A stretch of 64,000 nt of DNA from Litorivivens lipolytica (GCF_014191715.1 NZ_JACHWY010000001.1:1674001-1738000); one strand, 5' to 3'. Positions 35,366-46,936 are shown, counted from the stretch's first letter. The notes: generated by a model not told the origin, from the sequence alone. Made by a program: numbers and translations.

Positions 35366-36001
35366 TCAGTAACGGGCCCGAAGTGTCAGGATGTTGTCCC
35401 GTTCCTGCATATCGACGTGGGTGAGGTAGCTCATTCCGAGTAGAACCTCCTGAGGATAATCCCCCTCTACCACCACCGCCTGTATGTTGTGCACCTTGAT
35501 GCCACCCACACTGACCGATCGCAAGATCACCCGATAGGAGGGGGCAACGCCGCTCGCCGTGGTCACGGCGGAACGCTCGCCCTTTTTGAAATCTATGCCT
35601 AGCTGGCTGGCATGACGACTGCTGAGCGCCATCACATTGGCACCCGTATCAACCAGCGCAGCAATACTGCGCCCATTGATAACCGCCTGCGTCATATATT
35701 TCAGCTGACTATCCCGCCGAAGCACAACTTCGAGAGTATCATTGGCCCGATAACTGGCGTTGATGCGGGATGTCAGGGTCAGCTCTTGCTGCTGGCCGTC
35801 TATCTCCACCAGCGCGCGCGAGGGATTGGCATCGAGCAATGTGATGCCTTCAAAGCTCTGCCCCTTTCGCAGCAGCTTTTGCTGGCCATTGACCGTCAGA
35901 TAGGCCGACCCTTCAAACAACGCATTCACCTGCACATCGGCCCAGACCATTGGTGCCAGCATGCAAGTCGCCGCCAGCAGGTAGGCCAGCCGGCGCTTCA
36001 C
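35366..36001 (-). CDS. periplasmic retropepsin-like aspartic protease (TIGR02281)
   Basis: A 211-residue protein with a signal-peptide-like N-terminus (KRRLAYLLAATCMLAPMVWA, cleavage near residue 21). A short beta-rich segment follows, then one aspartic-protease half: AALVDTGANVMALS (Asp118-Thr-Gly), ASGVAPSYRVILRSVSVGG and VLLGMSYL. As in retroviral proteases, a single DTG per chain implies a dimer. The start overlaps the ThiDE stop by four bases (ATGA), so it is translated with the thiamin operon although no thiamin role is known. Substrate unknown. Confidence 0.86.
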   Translation of the reverse strand: MKRRLAYLLAATCMLAPMVWADVQVNALFEGSAYLTVNGQQKLLRKGQSFEGITLLDANPSRALVEIDGQQQELTLTSRINASYRANDTLEVVLRRDSQLKYMTQAVINGRSIAALVDTGANVMALSSRHASQLGIDFKKGERSAVTTASGVAPSYRVILRSVSVGGIKVHNIQAVVVEGDYPQEVLLGMSYLTHVDMQERDNILTLRARY

Positions 36002-37476
36002 TGGGCAGCCTCGTGCAGCGCCATCAGTTCAGCAACCGTCGCCTCAACATCCTCGGCTTGAGTAATGGCGCTGATCATCGCCGCGCTGCCGACGCCCGTT
36101 GCCAATACGTCTTTGGCCCGGCGCACATCAATCCCGCCAATGGCCGTTAGCGTGTACTGTTCGCCCAACAGCTCAACCCAATGCTGCAGCTGGCTCAAGC
36201 CCTGCGGATCAAATGGCATGACCTTGCTGGTCGTCGCGTAGATCGGCCCCAATGCGATATAGCTCGGCTTCACGCTGTGAGCCGTGGCGATTTCAAAGTA
36301 GCTGTGGGTACTGACGCCGAGCCGCAAACCCGCTTCGCGAATGGCGTTGATATCGGCGGTCTGCAGATCTTCCTGACCAAGGTGAACACCGTAAGCACCC
36401 GCCGCGATGGCTTCCTGCCAATAGTCATTAATAAACAGGCGAGCCTTATAACGTTCACTGATTGCTACCGCGCGCTCTATTTCCGCACGCAAGGCTTCGC
36501 CGCTTTTGTCTTTGACGCGGAGCTGGATGGTGGTGATGCCCAGCGGTAACAGACGCTCAATCCAATCGGCACTATCCACCACCGGGTACAGCCCCAGTTT
36601 TCCACCGCAACTGGGGAAAGGCTTCATCGCTGTTTGGCGAAGCGTCGGGCTAACGGTAGGCAAATCCCACCAGTGTGTCGGCCAGCCCATGTGGGCTACT
36701 GCGCCGGGGCCGCCGCCCAACTGGGTCGACAAGCGCAAACCCTGGGTCACATAGGCCTTGCCCAGCACCAGCGCATCTTTCAGGTCGTAGCCCCGCGCAA
36801 CCGCCGCGGCCACTGCCGACGACAGGGTACAACCGGAACCGTGGCTGTTCACGGTCTGCACATCGCGGCCGTGCAACCAGAAGCCGCTGTCGCCGTCGGT
36901 CCAGTAGTCGAGACGCTCGCCGTTGAGGGCATCAAAGTGCCCCCCTGTAATCAGTACCGAACGCGCACCGAGCTTGACGATTTCCTTACCCGCCTTCTCT
37001 ACATCCTCAAGGCCACGCAGCTGGCGTCCGAGAATAGCTTCCGCTTCGTTGCGATTGGGCGTCAGCAGATCGACCCGTGGCAGCAACTGATCCAGCAAGG
37101 CATTGGTGGCATCCCCCGTGATCAGGGAATCGCCGCTGCTGGCACGCGTTACTGGATCGCAAACCACAAAGCCCTGATATTCCTTGAGGTATTTGGCGAC
37201 CATCTCCACCACTTCCTCGCTGGCGAGCATGCCGACTTTAATGGCATCGGCAGGGAGGTCACTGTCGAGGGCGTTGATCTGTGCAGCCAGCGCCCGGCGA
37301 TGGGTCACCGCCACATAACCTACCGCGAAACTGTTCTGAGCAGTAATGGCAGTAATAACGGTGCAACCGTGTACCGCAAAATCCTGAAAGGTTGCGAGAT
37401 CCGCCTGAATACCCGCGCCGCCACCGGAATCGGAACCGGCGATACTCCAGGCGATGGGTTTACTGTGTGTTGCCAT
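35998..37476 (-). CDS. thiDE: fused HMP-P kinase / thiamin-phosphate synthase (ThiD-ThiE)
   Basis: A 492-residue fusion. Residues 1 to about 255 are ThiD: SIAGSDSGGGAGIQADLATF, DPVTRASSGDSL, LLTPNRNEAEAIL and the anion-hole motif HGSGCTLSSAVAA. A linker of some 35 residues leads to ThiE (about 292-492) with YPVVDSADW, TTIQLRVKDKS, YGVHLGQEDL, LGVSTHS, IALGPIYATTSK and TAIGGID. It phosphorylates HMP-P and joins it to the thiazole phosphate. AGGA precedes the ATG. It follows the LOG gene in the TPP-riboswitch operon and overlaps the protease gene. Confidence 0.95.
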   Translation of the reverse strand: MATHSKPIAWSIAGSDSGGGAGIQADLATFQDFAVHGCTVITAITAQNSFAVGYVAVTHRRALAAQINALDSDLPADAIKVGMLASEEVVEMVAKYLKEYQGFVVCDPVTRASSGDSLITGDATNALLDQLLPRVDLLTPNRNEAEAILGRQLRGLEDVEKAGKEIVKLGARSVLITGGHFDALNGERLDYWTDGDSGFWLHGRDVQTVNSHGSGCTLSSAVAAAVARGYDLKDALVLGKAYVTQGLRLSTQLGGGPGAVAHMGWPTHWWDLPTVSPTLRQTAMKPFPSCGGKLGLYPVVDSADWIERLLPLGITTIQLRVKDKSGEALRAEIERAVAISERYKARLFINDYWQEAIAAGAYGVHLGQEDLQTADINAIREAGLRLGVSTHSYFEIATAHSVKPSYIALGPIYATTSKVMPFDPQGLSQLQHWVELLGEQYTLTAIGGIDVRRAKDVLATGVGSAAMISAITQAEDVEATVAELMALHEAAQ

Positions 37477-37513
37477 ACGGTGTCCTTAGTGGGTGCCCGC
37501 TCACACGGGGAAA

Positions 37514-38416
37514 TCAGTTTTCGCAGTGTTGGCGAATAATCGCCCACGCCTGCTCGGCAGTATCGACATACGTGAAGAGATGAATATCCTCTGCACTGAT
37601 CATGCCGTAGTCCACCAATGCATCAAAGTTTAGAACCTGCTCCCAGAACGGTTTACCAAAAACCAGAATCGGCAGGCTTTTAACTTTTTGTGTCTGGAGC
37701 AGGGTCAGAGTCTCAAAAAACTCATCGAGGGTGCCGTAGCCGCCGGGGAAAACCACCAGCGCTTTCGCCCGCATCAGAAAGTGCATCTTACGAATGGCGA
37801 AATAGTGAAAGCGGAAACTCAGCTCCGGCGTGATCCACTCGTTAGGATGCTGTTCGTGGGGCAGCACAATATTGAGCCCGATGCTTTCTGCGCCCACATC
37901 ATCAGCACCTCGGTTAGCCGCCTCCATAATACCGGGGCCACCGCCGGTCATCACATGAACCCGTGGTTTACCCGGTGTACCGGAGTAATGTTCACCAACG
38001 ATGGCAGCCAGCCGACGGGCCTCTTCATAGTAAGTACTGAGCGACGCTCGCTTCTCGACAATCTCCAAGCGACGCTGCATCGCTGGATCGTCAGGGTTGT
38101 CGCTCAGCAGTTGCTGGGCCTGAGCTATCTGTTCAGCGGCCTTGTCGGGATCGGGCAAACGCGCGCTGCCAAACATGACAATCGTGGCGTCAATTTCCCG
38201 CTCCAGCATGGTCATTTCCGGCTTCAATAATTCCAGCTGCAAGCGGATCGGCCGCAGCTCGTTGCGCAGCAAAAACTCTTCGTCGGTAAAAGCCAGCCGA
38301 TAGGCGGAGGCTCGGGTTTGAGGGGTTTCTTCTACTTCTCGCGCGCGATGTGCGTCTTCAGCGGCGGAGGGAAAGGCAACATTTCCAAAACTGCGGCGGT
38401 TCTTTTTTTCACTCAT
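37514..38416 (-). CDS. LOG-family nucleotide 5'-monophosphate phosphoribohydrolase-like protein
   Basis: A 300-residue protein from the ATG at 38416 with AAGGG upstream. The LOG signature is present as VMTGGGPGIMEAANRGA and FPGGYGTLDEFFETLTL, with a YFAIRKMHFLMRAKA helix between. The first ~90 residues are an extra charged helical region, so it belongs to the longer LOG class. Characterised LOG proteins split nucleoside monophosphates into base and ribose 5-phosphate; the old label lysine decarboxylase is wrong. Its place between thiG and thiDE in a thiamin operon is odd and may hint at handling a nucleotide by-product. Confidence 0.85.
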   Translation of the reverse strand: MSEKKNRRSFGNVAFPSAAEDAHRAREVEETPQTRASAYRLAFTDEEFLLRNELRPIRLQLELLKPEMTMLEREIDATIVMFGSARLPDPDKAAEQIAQAQQLLSDNPDDPAMQRRLEIVEKRASLSTYYEEARRLAAIVGEHYSGTPGKPRVHVMTGGGPGIMEAANRGADDVGAESIGLNIVLPHEQHPNEWITPELSFRFHYFAIRKMHFLMRAKALVVFPGGYGTLDEFFETLTLLQTQKVKSLPILVFGKPFWEQVLNFDALVDYGMISAEDIHLFTYVDTAEQAWAIIRQHCEN

Positions 38417-38456
38417 CCACAACCCTTACTGTCAGCCTGAAGCGCCGTTAAGGGCG

Positions 38457-39245
38457 CTATTGTTGGTGCCAGAACGGCATCCCCAGCGTGGGCGTGCTCG
38501 GACTGGCTGTTTGCCGCTCGGGCATGGCGCCGGCGAGATAGCCCTGACGACCAGCCGCAATCGCATCGCGAAAGGCCTTGGCCATCCGCACCGGATCCGT
38601 GGCCTGCGCCACCGCCGTGTTCAGCAGAATTCCATCGTACCCCAATTCCAGCGCCATGACTGCATGGGACGGTTTGCCGATCCCCGCATCGACTATCAAG
38701 GGAATATCCGGCAGCCGCTCGCGAATAGTCTGCAGGTTGTAGGGATTCATCAGACCGCGCCCCGTACCGATCGGCGAGCCCCAGGGCATGAGCACTTCAC
38801 AGCCCACGTCGCGCAGGCGCTGGCAGATCACCAGATCATCCGTGCAATAGGGGAAGACCTTGAAACCGAGATTAATCAGTTTTTCAGCCGCCTCAATGGT
38901 GCCGATTGGGTCGGGCTGAAGGTTGTAATCATCACCCACCACTTCCAGCTTGATCCAGTCGGTCTCGAACATCTCGCGACTCATCTGCGCTAGGGTCACA
39001 GCCTCTTTAACCGAGTGACATCCGGCGGTATTGGGCAGGAGAGTTTTGTTAAGTTTTTGAATATGGGTCCAAAGGGACTGGCCACCGGCTTCTTCCGGCG
39101 ACTGGCGCCGCAGCCCCACGGTAATAATCTCTGAACCCGAGGCTTCGATCGCCTCACTCATGACTTGTGGCGAGGGGTACAACGCGCTGCCGATCAGCAA
39201 GCGATTACTGAAAGTCTGACCGTACAGTGTCCAGGTATCTGTCAT
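38457..39245 (-). CDS. thiG: thiazole synthase
   Basis: A 262-residue TIM-barrel enzyme building the thiazole ring from deoxyxylulose phosphate, dehydroglycine and ThiS thiocarboxylate. [13 protein letters not shown] contains the imine-forming lysine (Lys99). [15 protein letters not shown] and [30 protein letters not shown] are diagnostic (read in pieces). AGAGG precedes the ATG. It lies 23 bases after thiS in the riboswitch operon. Confidence 0.95.
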   Translation of the reverse strand: MTDTWTLYGQTFSNRLLIGSALYPSPQVMSEAIEASGSEIITVGLRRQSPEEAGGQSLWTHIQKLNKTLLPNTAGCHSVKEAVTLAQMSREMFETDWIKLEVVGDDYNLQPDPIGTIEAAEKLINLGFKVFPYCTDDLVICQRLRDVGCEVLMPWGSPIGTGRGLMNPYNLQTIRERLPDIPLIVDAGIGKPSHAVMALELGYDGILLNTAVAQATDPVRMAKAFRDAIAAGRQGYLAGAMPERQTASPSTPTLGMPFWHQQ

Positions 39246-39268
39246 TATTTACCTCTGCTTCCCCTTAC

Positions 39269-39472
39269 CTAACCGCCTTGCACAGGCGCCACCACATCCA
39301 CCCGATCGCCCGCCTTCAGAGAAACACTGGCGTAAGTGGAACGCGGCACAAAATCTTCGTTGACGGCCACGGCTACACGCTGACATTCAAAACCCCATTC
39401 ACCTAACAGTTCAGCCAGGGTTTTAGCGCCGTCTATCTGTTTGCTTTCGCTGTTTACGCTAACTTCAATCAT
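39269..39472 (-). CDS. thiS: sulfur carrier protein
   Basis: A 67-residue ubiquitin-fold carrier ending in the required Gly-Gly (VDVVAPVQGG), whose C-terminus becomes a thiocarboxylate. VAVNEDFVPRSTYASVSLKAGDRV is the usual strand-turn region, seen in two pieces. The ATG overlaps the thiO stop by four bases. No ThiF adenylyltransferase is in this operon, so activation must come from a gene elsewhere. Confidence 0.94.
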   Translation of the reverse strand: MIEVSVNSESKQIDGAKTLAELLGEWGFECQRVAVAVNEDFVPRSTYASVSLKAGDRVDVVAPVQGG

Positions 39473-40551
39473 GATGTGACTGTCAAAGCATTCTGAACAA
39501 AGGTTCCAGTTACGTCGCCATCCAGCGCGTTGATCGCCGACTCTACGACCGTTGGCGCGAGCAAGTAACCGTGCCGATAAAGTCCGTTCAACCTGAGCAG
39601 ACCATCACTAACCTGCACCTGAGGCAGGTTATCTGGCAAGGACGGCCTGCAACGGGCATAGCTGCCAACGATTTGCGCTTCGGCAAAGCCCGAATGCACA
39701 CTGTAAAGCGCAGACAACAATTCCAATTGTGATCGCACAGTGACCGGGGCCTGGGATTCGCTTTCAATTTCGGTAGCGCCCACCACATAGATATCACCCG
39801 GTTTCGGCGTGATATACAGGTGATAGCGCGGATGCATCAGCCGGACTGGCCGACCCAACTGCACTTCCGGCGCCCGCACCCACAGGATTTCTCCGCGAAC
39901 ACCGCGTACCTCAGGCCAATCGGTTTTAGCACCAAGACCGCGACAATCAATGGCCCAGTCAAAGCTTTCCGTACCGGCAGGTGTATTTAATTTCCCTGCC
40001 TCAACCCGACTCACCGGACAGTGCCAGCGCAGCTCCGCACCACCTGCCTGGAGAACATCGTGCAATGCACGCAGCAAAGCGCGATTATCGAGACAGCCCT
40101 CGCCCGCCAGCCAAAGCCCCTGACTGAAGCGGATCGGCAATTCGGACTCAAGTTCGGCAATACCCGCACGATCAAGCGTCTTGATGGAGCTGTCATCGCC
40201 TACAGCGGCTCGCAGCTTCTGCGAAAAATGCTGAAGATTGGCGCGATCCAGTTCGTGGGCGATGACAACCGAGCCACTGTCATTCAATGTCACCGCGTGC
40301 GCGCTGCTTTCCGACAGTTGCTGTAACAACTCCCGCCATTGCGACACGGCCTGCTTGCCAACACCAAACAGTTCCGCGCCGCTGGTCACAGCTTCACTGT
40401 AAGGCGCCAGCATAGCCGCCGCCACATAGGCGGCGCTGTCCGTAGCGAGCTCGTCACCGGCATCAAACAAAGTCACCTGATGACCCCGGCGTTGCAGTTG
40501 CCAGCCCAGCAGCCGACCGAGCAGGCCAGCGCCAGCGATTCCCACCTTCAT
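39469..40551 (-). CDS. thiO: glycine oxidase
   Basis: A 360-residue FAD enzyme that oxidises glycine to dehydroglycine for thiazole assembly. The FAD loop is VGIAGAGLLGRLLGWQLQ at the N-terminus, with ATEIE and LNGLYRHGYLLAPTV at the C-terminus, which identifies the ThiO branch of the DAO family. Use of ThiO rather than radical-SAM ThiH points to an aerobic route. It lies seven bases after thiC and overlaps thiS by four bases. Confidence 0.93.
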   Translation of the reverse strand: MKVGIAGAGLLGRLLGWQLQRRGHQVTLFDAGDELATDSAAYVAAAMLAPYSEAVTSGAELFGVGKQAVSQWRELLQQLSESSAHAVTLNDSGSVVIAHELDRANLQHFSQKLRAAVGDDSSIKTLDRAGIAELESELPIRFSQGLWLAGEGCLDNRALLRALHDVLQAGGAELRWHCPVSRVEAGKLNTPAGTESFDWAIDCRGLGAKTDWPEVRGVRGEILWVRAPEVQLGRPVRLMHPRYHLYITPKPGDIYVVGATEIESESQAPVTVRSQLELLSALYSVHSGFAEAQIVGSYARCRPSLPDNLPQVQVSDGLLRLNGLYRHGYLLAPTVVESAINALDGDVTGTFVQNALTVTS

Positions 40552-40558
40552 ATGCAGC

Positions 40559-42600
<2,042 letters not shown>

Positions 42601-42607
42601 AGCGAGC

Positions 42608-42637
42608 AGTGTAGCGCTGGTGGGGGCTCAGGCGCAA
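42608..42637 (-). promoter_or_regulatory. candidate promoter of thiamin operon
   Basis: On the minus strand TTGCGC, an 18-base spacer and TACACT end about eight bases before the riboswitch begins, which would put the start site at the aptamer edge. The -35 is weak (three matches), the -10 good. Confidence 0.35.
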
Positions 42638-42691
42638 GGAGCAAGTGGACAGGGGTGTCGACTTAGATCTCCGCAGTGGAAAATTGCTTAT

Positions 42692-43162
42692 CTAAACCAG
42701 ATATCGCAGGGCTATCTGTAATACTACCGCCGCAAACACCCCGGCCAATACATCGTCGATCATAATGCCGAAGCCACCATGCACCTTTTTATCCAGCCAT
42801 TTAATGGGCCAGGGCTTGGCGATATCAAACAGGCGGAACAAGGCAAAACCGGCGATGATCCACAGAGGTTCTGCCGGCACCGCGATCATCGCGATCCAGA
42901 AGCCGACAAACTCATCCCAGACAATGCTGCCGTGGTCGTGCACGCCCATGGCTTTGGCGGTATAGCCGCAGCAAAACACGCCGAACACAAACGTGGCAAC
43001 CAGCACGGCGAGGTAAATGGGCAGCTCAAGTTGTGACAAGCCCAGCCAGAGCGGTACCGCCATCAGCGTACCGAAAGTGCCCGGTGCTTTGGGTGCCAGA
43101 CCCGAACCAAAACCGAAACTGGCTAAATGAATGGGGTTACGACACAGAGCAAACTGATTCAT
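42692..43162 (-). CDS. pgpA: phosphatidylglycerophosphatase A
   Basis: A 156-residue inner-membrane protein with several hydrophobic segments. FGSGLAPKAPGTFGTLMAVPL and IVWDEFVGFWIAM followed by GFALFRLFDIAKPWPIKWLD and GIMIDDVLAGVFAA are the family signatures. It dephosphorylates phosphatidylglycerol phosphate. It overlaps thiL by four bases and ends the nrdR-rib-nusB-thiL operon, a common gammaproteobacterial order without functional link to riboflavin. Confidence 0.95.
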   Translation of the reverse strand: MNQFALCRNPIHLASFGFGSGLAPKAPGTFGTLMAVPLWLGLSQLELPIYLAVLVATFVFGVFCCGYTAKAMGVHDHGSIVWDEFVGFWIAMIAVPAEPLWIIAGFALFRLFDIAKPWPIKWLDKKVHGGFGIMIDDVLAGVFAAVVLQIALRYLV

Positions 43163-44124
43163 GAGAAATGCTGGTATCCCTTGTTTTTATAGGCGTTTAG
43201 ATCCACATCGATGCTGCCGCGTTTTACGGCGAGCTCACCGCTCCCGGTGATTGTTCCAACACGAGTGCAGCGCAGTTTTTCAGTTCGTGCTAAATCACTT
43301 ATCAATTCACGCTGCTCCACAGACGCTGAAAAACAGAGCTGATAATCATCCCCACCGGTCAACGCATAGTATTGCGCCTGTTCAGCGCTATAACTCGACA
43401 TCAATGCATCTGACAGGGGTAGGCTTTCAAGATCCAGTTCTGCCCCGACCTTGCTGGCCTGAAGGATATGACCGAGATCAGCCGCCAAGCCGTCGGACAG
43501 GTCAATCGCCGAACTCGCTACACCCTGCAGACCGACCGCAAAGCTCAGCGGTGGCTCAGCGCGATAATACTGCTGCAGAAAATGTCGTTCACTGCCTGCC
43601 GGATTCTTTTTTTCCAAAACATCCAAGGCCGCCCGCGCGTCGCCCAAGGTGCCGGTTACCCAGAGATCATCGCCTACCTTGGCACCGCTGCGCAGCAGCG
43701 CTTTACCCGCGGGTGCTTCGCCGAAAACCTGCACAGACAAACACAAGGGCCCGCGAGTGGTATCGCCACCGACCAAAGGGATGGAGAAATGCTGAGACGC
43801 TTCAGCCAAACCTTCTGCGAAATCACTCAACCACCGCTCATCGGCCTCTGGCAGAGTCAACGCAAGACAAAACCCGAGCGGCTTTGCACCGCATGCACCC
43901 AGATCACTCACCGCCGCTGCCAACACACGCCAGCCAAGACCGTTCACATCCGGGTTCTTCGGAAAATGTACGCCCTCCACCATGGTATCGATGGAGGTAA
44001 ACAGGGTATGACCGGGAGACAGTGCCAGCTCGGCGCAATCGTCACCAATGCCGGTAACGACGGCCGGGCCTTGTTGAAAGGAAGTGAAGTACCGCCGAAT
44101 CAGATCAAACTCGGAGAGCGCCAT
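43159..44124 (-). CDS. thiL: thiamin-monophosphate kinase
   Basis: A 321-residue PurM-fold ATP enzyme making thiamin pyrophosphate. It has FDLIRRYF, VTGIGDDCAEL, LFTSIDTMVEGVHFP, LGWRVLAAAVSDLGACGAKP and SAIDLSDGLAADLGHI, all typical for ThiL. Its start lies directly after the nusB stop and its end overlaps pgpA. It completes the thiamin route whose other genes are in the riboswitch operon at 35-42 kb. Confidence 0.95.
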   Translation of the reverse strand: MALSEFDLIRRYFTSFQQGPAVVTGIGDDCAELALSPGHTLFTSIDTMVEGVHFPKNPDVNGLGWRVLAAAVSDLGACGAKPLGFCLALTLPEADERWLSDFAEGLAEASQHFSIPLVGGDTTRGPLCLSVQVFGEAPAGKALLRSGAKVGDDLWVTGTLGDARAALDVLEKKNPAGSERHFLQQYYRAEPPLSFAVGLQGVASSAIDLSDGLAADLGHILQASKVGAELDLESLPLSDALMSSYSAEQAQYYALTGGDDYQLCFSASVEQRELISDLARTEKLRCTRVGTITGSGELAVKRGSIDVDLNAYKNKGYQHFS

Positions 44125-44580
44125 TTACTTCCGCGCAGCGGCGATCTCGATCTGACGGGTATTGGCCGCTACCTTGTCCAGCAGGGAATTGATGTAGCGG
44201 TGGCCATCGGTGGCGCCAAAGCGCTTGGCCAGATTCACGCACTCATTGATCACCACTTTGTAGGGCACATCAATACGGTGCTTGAGTTCCCACACACCCA
44301 TGCGCAAGAGACTCAATTCGATGGGATCAAGGTCGCTCAATTTGCGATCCAGCAAGGGCTCGAACTCAGATTGCAGCTCATTCAGATTGGCCGGAATCTC
44401 ATGCAGCATTTCGCCGAAATACTCGGTATCCACATGCTTCATGTCGTAGTCGGTCAGGAACTGGGCCTGAATTTCGTGCAGGGGCTGCTTGGCCATCTCC
44501 CACTGGTAGAGAGCCTGCAGAGCATAGTGCCGCGCCTTGCGACGCAGCGCCGGTAGATTGTTTTCAGGGGCTTGCGACAC
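44125..44580 (-). CDS. nusB: transcription antitermination factor NusB
   Basis: A 151-residue helical RNA-binding protein. ALRRKARHYALQALYQWEM starts the fold and LSLLRMGVWELKHR, PYKVVINECVNLAKRFG and YINSLLDKVA are conserved blocks (mildly adapted). NusB with NusE binds boxA in rRNA transcripts. It sits between ribH and thiL as in many gammaproteobacteria, eight bases after ribH. Confidence 0.95.
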   Translation of the reverse strand: MSQAPENNLPALRRKARHYALQALYQWEMAKQPLHEIQAQFLTDYDMKHVDTEYFGEMLHEIPANLNELQSEFEPLLDRKLSDLDPIELSLLRMGVWELKHRIDVPYKVVINECVNLAKRFGATDGHRYINSLLDKVAANTRQIEIAAARK

Positions 44581-44588
44581 GAAAAACC

Positions 44589-45062
44589 TCAGCCGATGTT
44601 CTTGAGCAGGCTGACCATTTCCAGCGCAGACAGGGCGGCTTCTTCGCCTTTGTTGCCCGCTTTGGTACCGGCACGCTCAATAGCCTGCTCAATGGTATCA
44701 ACCGTCAGCACACCGAAAGACACCGGCAGGCCGTATTGCATGGAAACCTGAGCCAGACCCTTGGTGCACTCACCCGCCACATATTCAAAGTGGGGCGTAC
44801 CGCCGCGAATCACCGCGCCAAGCGCAATAATCGCATCGTACTTTTTGGTTTCGGCGACTTTCTGGCACACCAGAGGGATCTCAAACGCTCCCGGTGCGCG
44901 CACCACAGTGATATCGCTCTCGGCTATGCCGTGGCGGATCAAGCTGTCTTTGGCGCCTTCCAGCAGGCTCTCCACGACAAAGGCATTCCAGCGGCCGACC
45001 ACAATCGCGTATTTGCCTTCACAGTTCGCAAAGGTGCCTTCGATGGGTTTGTTTGTGCTCAT
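44589..45062 (-). CDS. ribH: 6,7-dimethyl-8-ribityllumazine synthase
   Basis: A 157-residue capsid-forming enzyme for the penultimate riboflavin step. [51 protein letters not shown] (catalytic His in the last) and [17 protein letters not shown] are complete. It follows ribBA in the rib operon by 25 bases. Confidence 0.96.
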   Translation of the reverse strand: MSTNKPIEGTFANCEGKYAIVVGRWNAFVVESLLEGAKDSLIRHGIAESDITVVRAPGAFEIPLVCQKVAETKKYDAIIALGAVIRGGTPHFEYVAGECTKGLAQVSMQYGLPVSFGVLTVDTIEQAIERAGTKAGNKGEEAALSALEMVSLLKNIG

Positions 45063-45087
45063 AATCAGTTTCCCGAAACTTTAAAAA

Positions 45088-46227
45088 TTAATGTTCAGCC
45101 GGGGTGACTTCCCCGTCGGCGCTGACAAATTCGGCGATATCCAAATCAAAACCGGAGATCGCATTATACTTGATCGGCGCGCCCATCAGCCGGATTTTAC
45201 CAACGCCGAGATCACGCAGGATCTGAGAACCCAGACCGACATTCATATAGGTGTTCTGATGCTGGGCGCTGTCACCCATCGGCGCCGGTTTGTTGCCGCG
45301 CGCAATATCGAGGCTGCTGATCAGATCCGCTGAGGATTCGGCATTGGCCAGCAAGACCACTGCACCGCCCTCTTCCGAGATTTTTTTCAGGCAGCGGTTC
45401 ATGTTCCAGCCGCTATTTTCGCCCGGCAGCTGGATATGCAGCAGATCGCGAATTGATGAGCCCAGGTGTACCCGCACCAGCACCGGCGTTTCATGATTGA
45501 TTTCGCCCTTGGTCACGGCAAAGTGAATATCGTCATTCACGTCGTCGCGATAGCTGTGCAGCTGGAACTCACCAAAATCGGTGTTAATGGTTTCCACTGC
45601 CAGTTTGTGAATGGTTTGCTCGTTGACCACACGGTAGTGAATCAAGTCAGCGATGGTGCCGATTTTGATATCGTGCTTTTCCGCAAACTTTTCCAGATCC
45701 GGGCGTCGCGCCATGGTGCCGTCGTCATTCATGATTTCGCAGATCACACCGGCCGGGCCAAAGCCTGCCAGACGAGCCAGATCACAGGCCGCTTCAGTGT
45801 GACCGGCGCGGGTCAGCACGCCGCCGCTTTCGGCCATCAGCGGGAAGATATGACCGGGCTGAACGATATCATCCTTGGTCGCATTTTTAGCCGCCGCCAC
45901 ACGCACGGTGTGGGCGCGATCCGCCGCAGAAATACCGGTCGTCACCCCTTCTTTGGCTTCAATGGACAGAGTGAACTTGGTACCGAAACCGGAGGCATTG
46001 CGATCTACCATCAGCGGCAGGCCGAGGCGTTCGCAGCGATCGCGGGTCATCGGCATGCAGATCAGGCCGCGCGCATGCATCGCCATAAAGTTGATGTCCT
46101 GGGGCCTTACACACTCGGCCGCCATCACGATATCGCCTTCGTTTTCGCGGTCTTCGTCGTCCATCAGGATCACCATCTTGCCGAGGCGAATATCCTGAAT
46201 GAGTTCTTCCACCGTATTGAGATTCAT
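45088..46227 (-). CDS. ribB: 3,4-dihydroxy-2-butanone-4-phosphate synthase with degenerate GTP cyclohydrolase II domain
   Basis: A 379-residue RibBA-type protein. Residues 1-205 form an intact RibB domain with [45 protein letters not shown] and [16 protein letters not shown] (catalytic residues present). The second half aligns with GTP cyclohydrolase II in length and in pieces ([31 protein letters not shown]), but the zinc motif SECLTGD...RCDCG is absent, and so is the catalytic QEGRGIG stretch. It can hardly hydrolyse GTP. Such RibBX-like forms occur in other gammaproteobacteria beside a separate RibA, here at 34.7 kb. The remnant domain may be structural or regulatory. Confidence 0.93.
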   Translation of the reverse strand: MNLNTVEELIQDIRLGKMVILMDDEDRENEGDIVMAAECVRPQDINFMAMHARGLICMPMTRDRCERLGLPLMVDRNASGFGTKFTLSIEAKEGVTTGISAADRAHTVRVAAAKNATKDDIVQPGHIFPLMAESGGVLTRAGHTEAACDLARLAGFGPAGVICEIMNDDGTMARRPDLEKFAEKHDIKIGTIADLIHYRVVNEQTIHKLAVETINTDFGEFQLHSYRDDVNDDIHFAVTKGEINHETPVLVRVHLGSSIRDLLHIQLPGENSGWNMNRCLKKISEEGGAVVLLANAESSADLISSLDIARGNKPAPMGDSAQHQNTYMNVGLGSQILRDLGVGKIRLMGAPIKYNAISGFDLDIAEFVSADGEVTPAEH

Positions 46228-46249
46228 AAGCCTTCCTGTTGATTGGGCG

Positions 46250-46936
46250 CTAGCGTTTGCGCCCGGTAAAACCGTGTTCTGCGAGAAAACCTTCGCTCAA
46301 GCGCGAAGCTTTCTGTTTCGAAGTTCTCTGTTCCTGTCCGTCCTGCCCACCGAGCAACAAACGCTCCAGATAGCGGGCAATCACGTCCACTTCCAGATTC
46401 ACCTTGGTGCCACTCTGGTAGTGGGTAATGATCGTCTCTGCCGCCGTATGCGGCACAATATTCAATTCTACGCCATCATCGCTCAGGGCGTTGATGGTCA
46501 GGCTGACGCCGTCGATACAGATCGAGCCCTTGTGCGCCGTGTATTTGCGCAAACTCTCCGGCACCGCTACCGACAAACGTATCGAGCGCGCATCTTCTGC
46601 GCGTGATATCACCTCACCAGTGCCATCAATATGGCCGCTGACAATATGACCGTCAAACCGCCCGTTAGCCGGCATGGCCCGCTCCAGATTGACTGGCGCG
46701 CCGACCTTTAAATCACCCAGTGTCGCCAGTGACAGGGTCTCGCGGGAAACATCCGCAGTAAAACGCGAACCGCTGAGACTGGTCACCGTCAAGCACACTC
46801 CGTTGGTGGCGATGCTGTCTCCCAGCTTCACGGCGCTCATATCGAGAGCACCCGCATCAATGGTCAGGCGCTTGTCGCCCCCGCTGTCGGCGACGGCCGC
46901 AATATGACCAACGGCTTCAATAATCCCGGTAAACAT
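46250..46936 (-). CDS. ribE: riboflavin synthase alpha chain
   Basis: A 228-residue protein with two related beta-barrels. It begins [10 protein letters not shown], the universal start, at the ATG of 46936, which shares its A with the ribD stop. GDSIATNGVCLTVTSL in the first barrel and GSICIDGVSLTINAL in the second are the paired lumazine-binding motifs. It dismutates two lumazines to riboflavin. The gene is sometimes called ribC in the Bacillus-style scheme. Confidence 0.95.
   Translation of the reverse strand: MFTGIIEAVGHIAAVADSGGDKRLTIDAGALDMSAVKLGDSIATNGVCLTVTSLSGSRFTADVSRETLSLATLGDLKVGAPVNLERAMPANGRFDGHIVSGHIDGTGEVISRAEDARSIRLSVAVPESLRKYTAHKGSICIDGVSLTINALSDDGVELNIVPHTAAETIITHYQSGTKVNLEVDVIARYLERLLLGGQDGQEQRTSKQKASRLSEGFLAEHGFTGRKR

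Noticed and set aside
46228-46249. FMN riboswitch ahead of ribB
   Set aside because: The gap between ribE and ribB is only 22 bases and no RFN element was seen anywhere in the rib operon.
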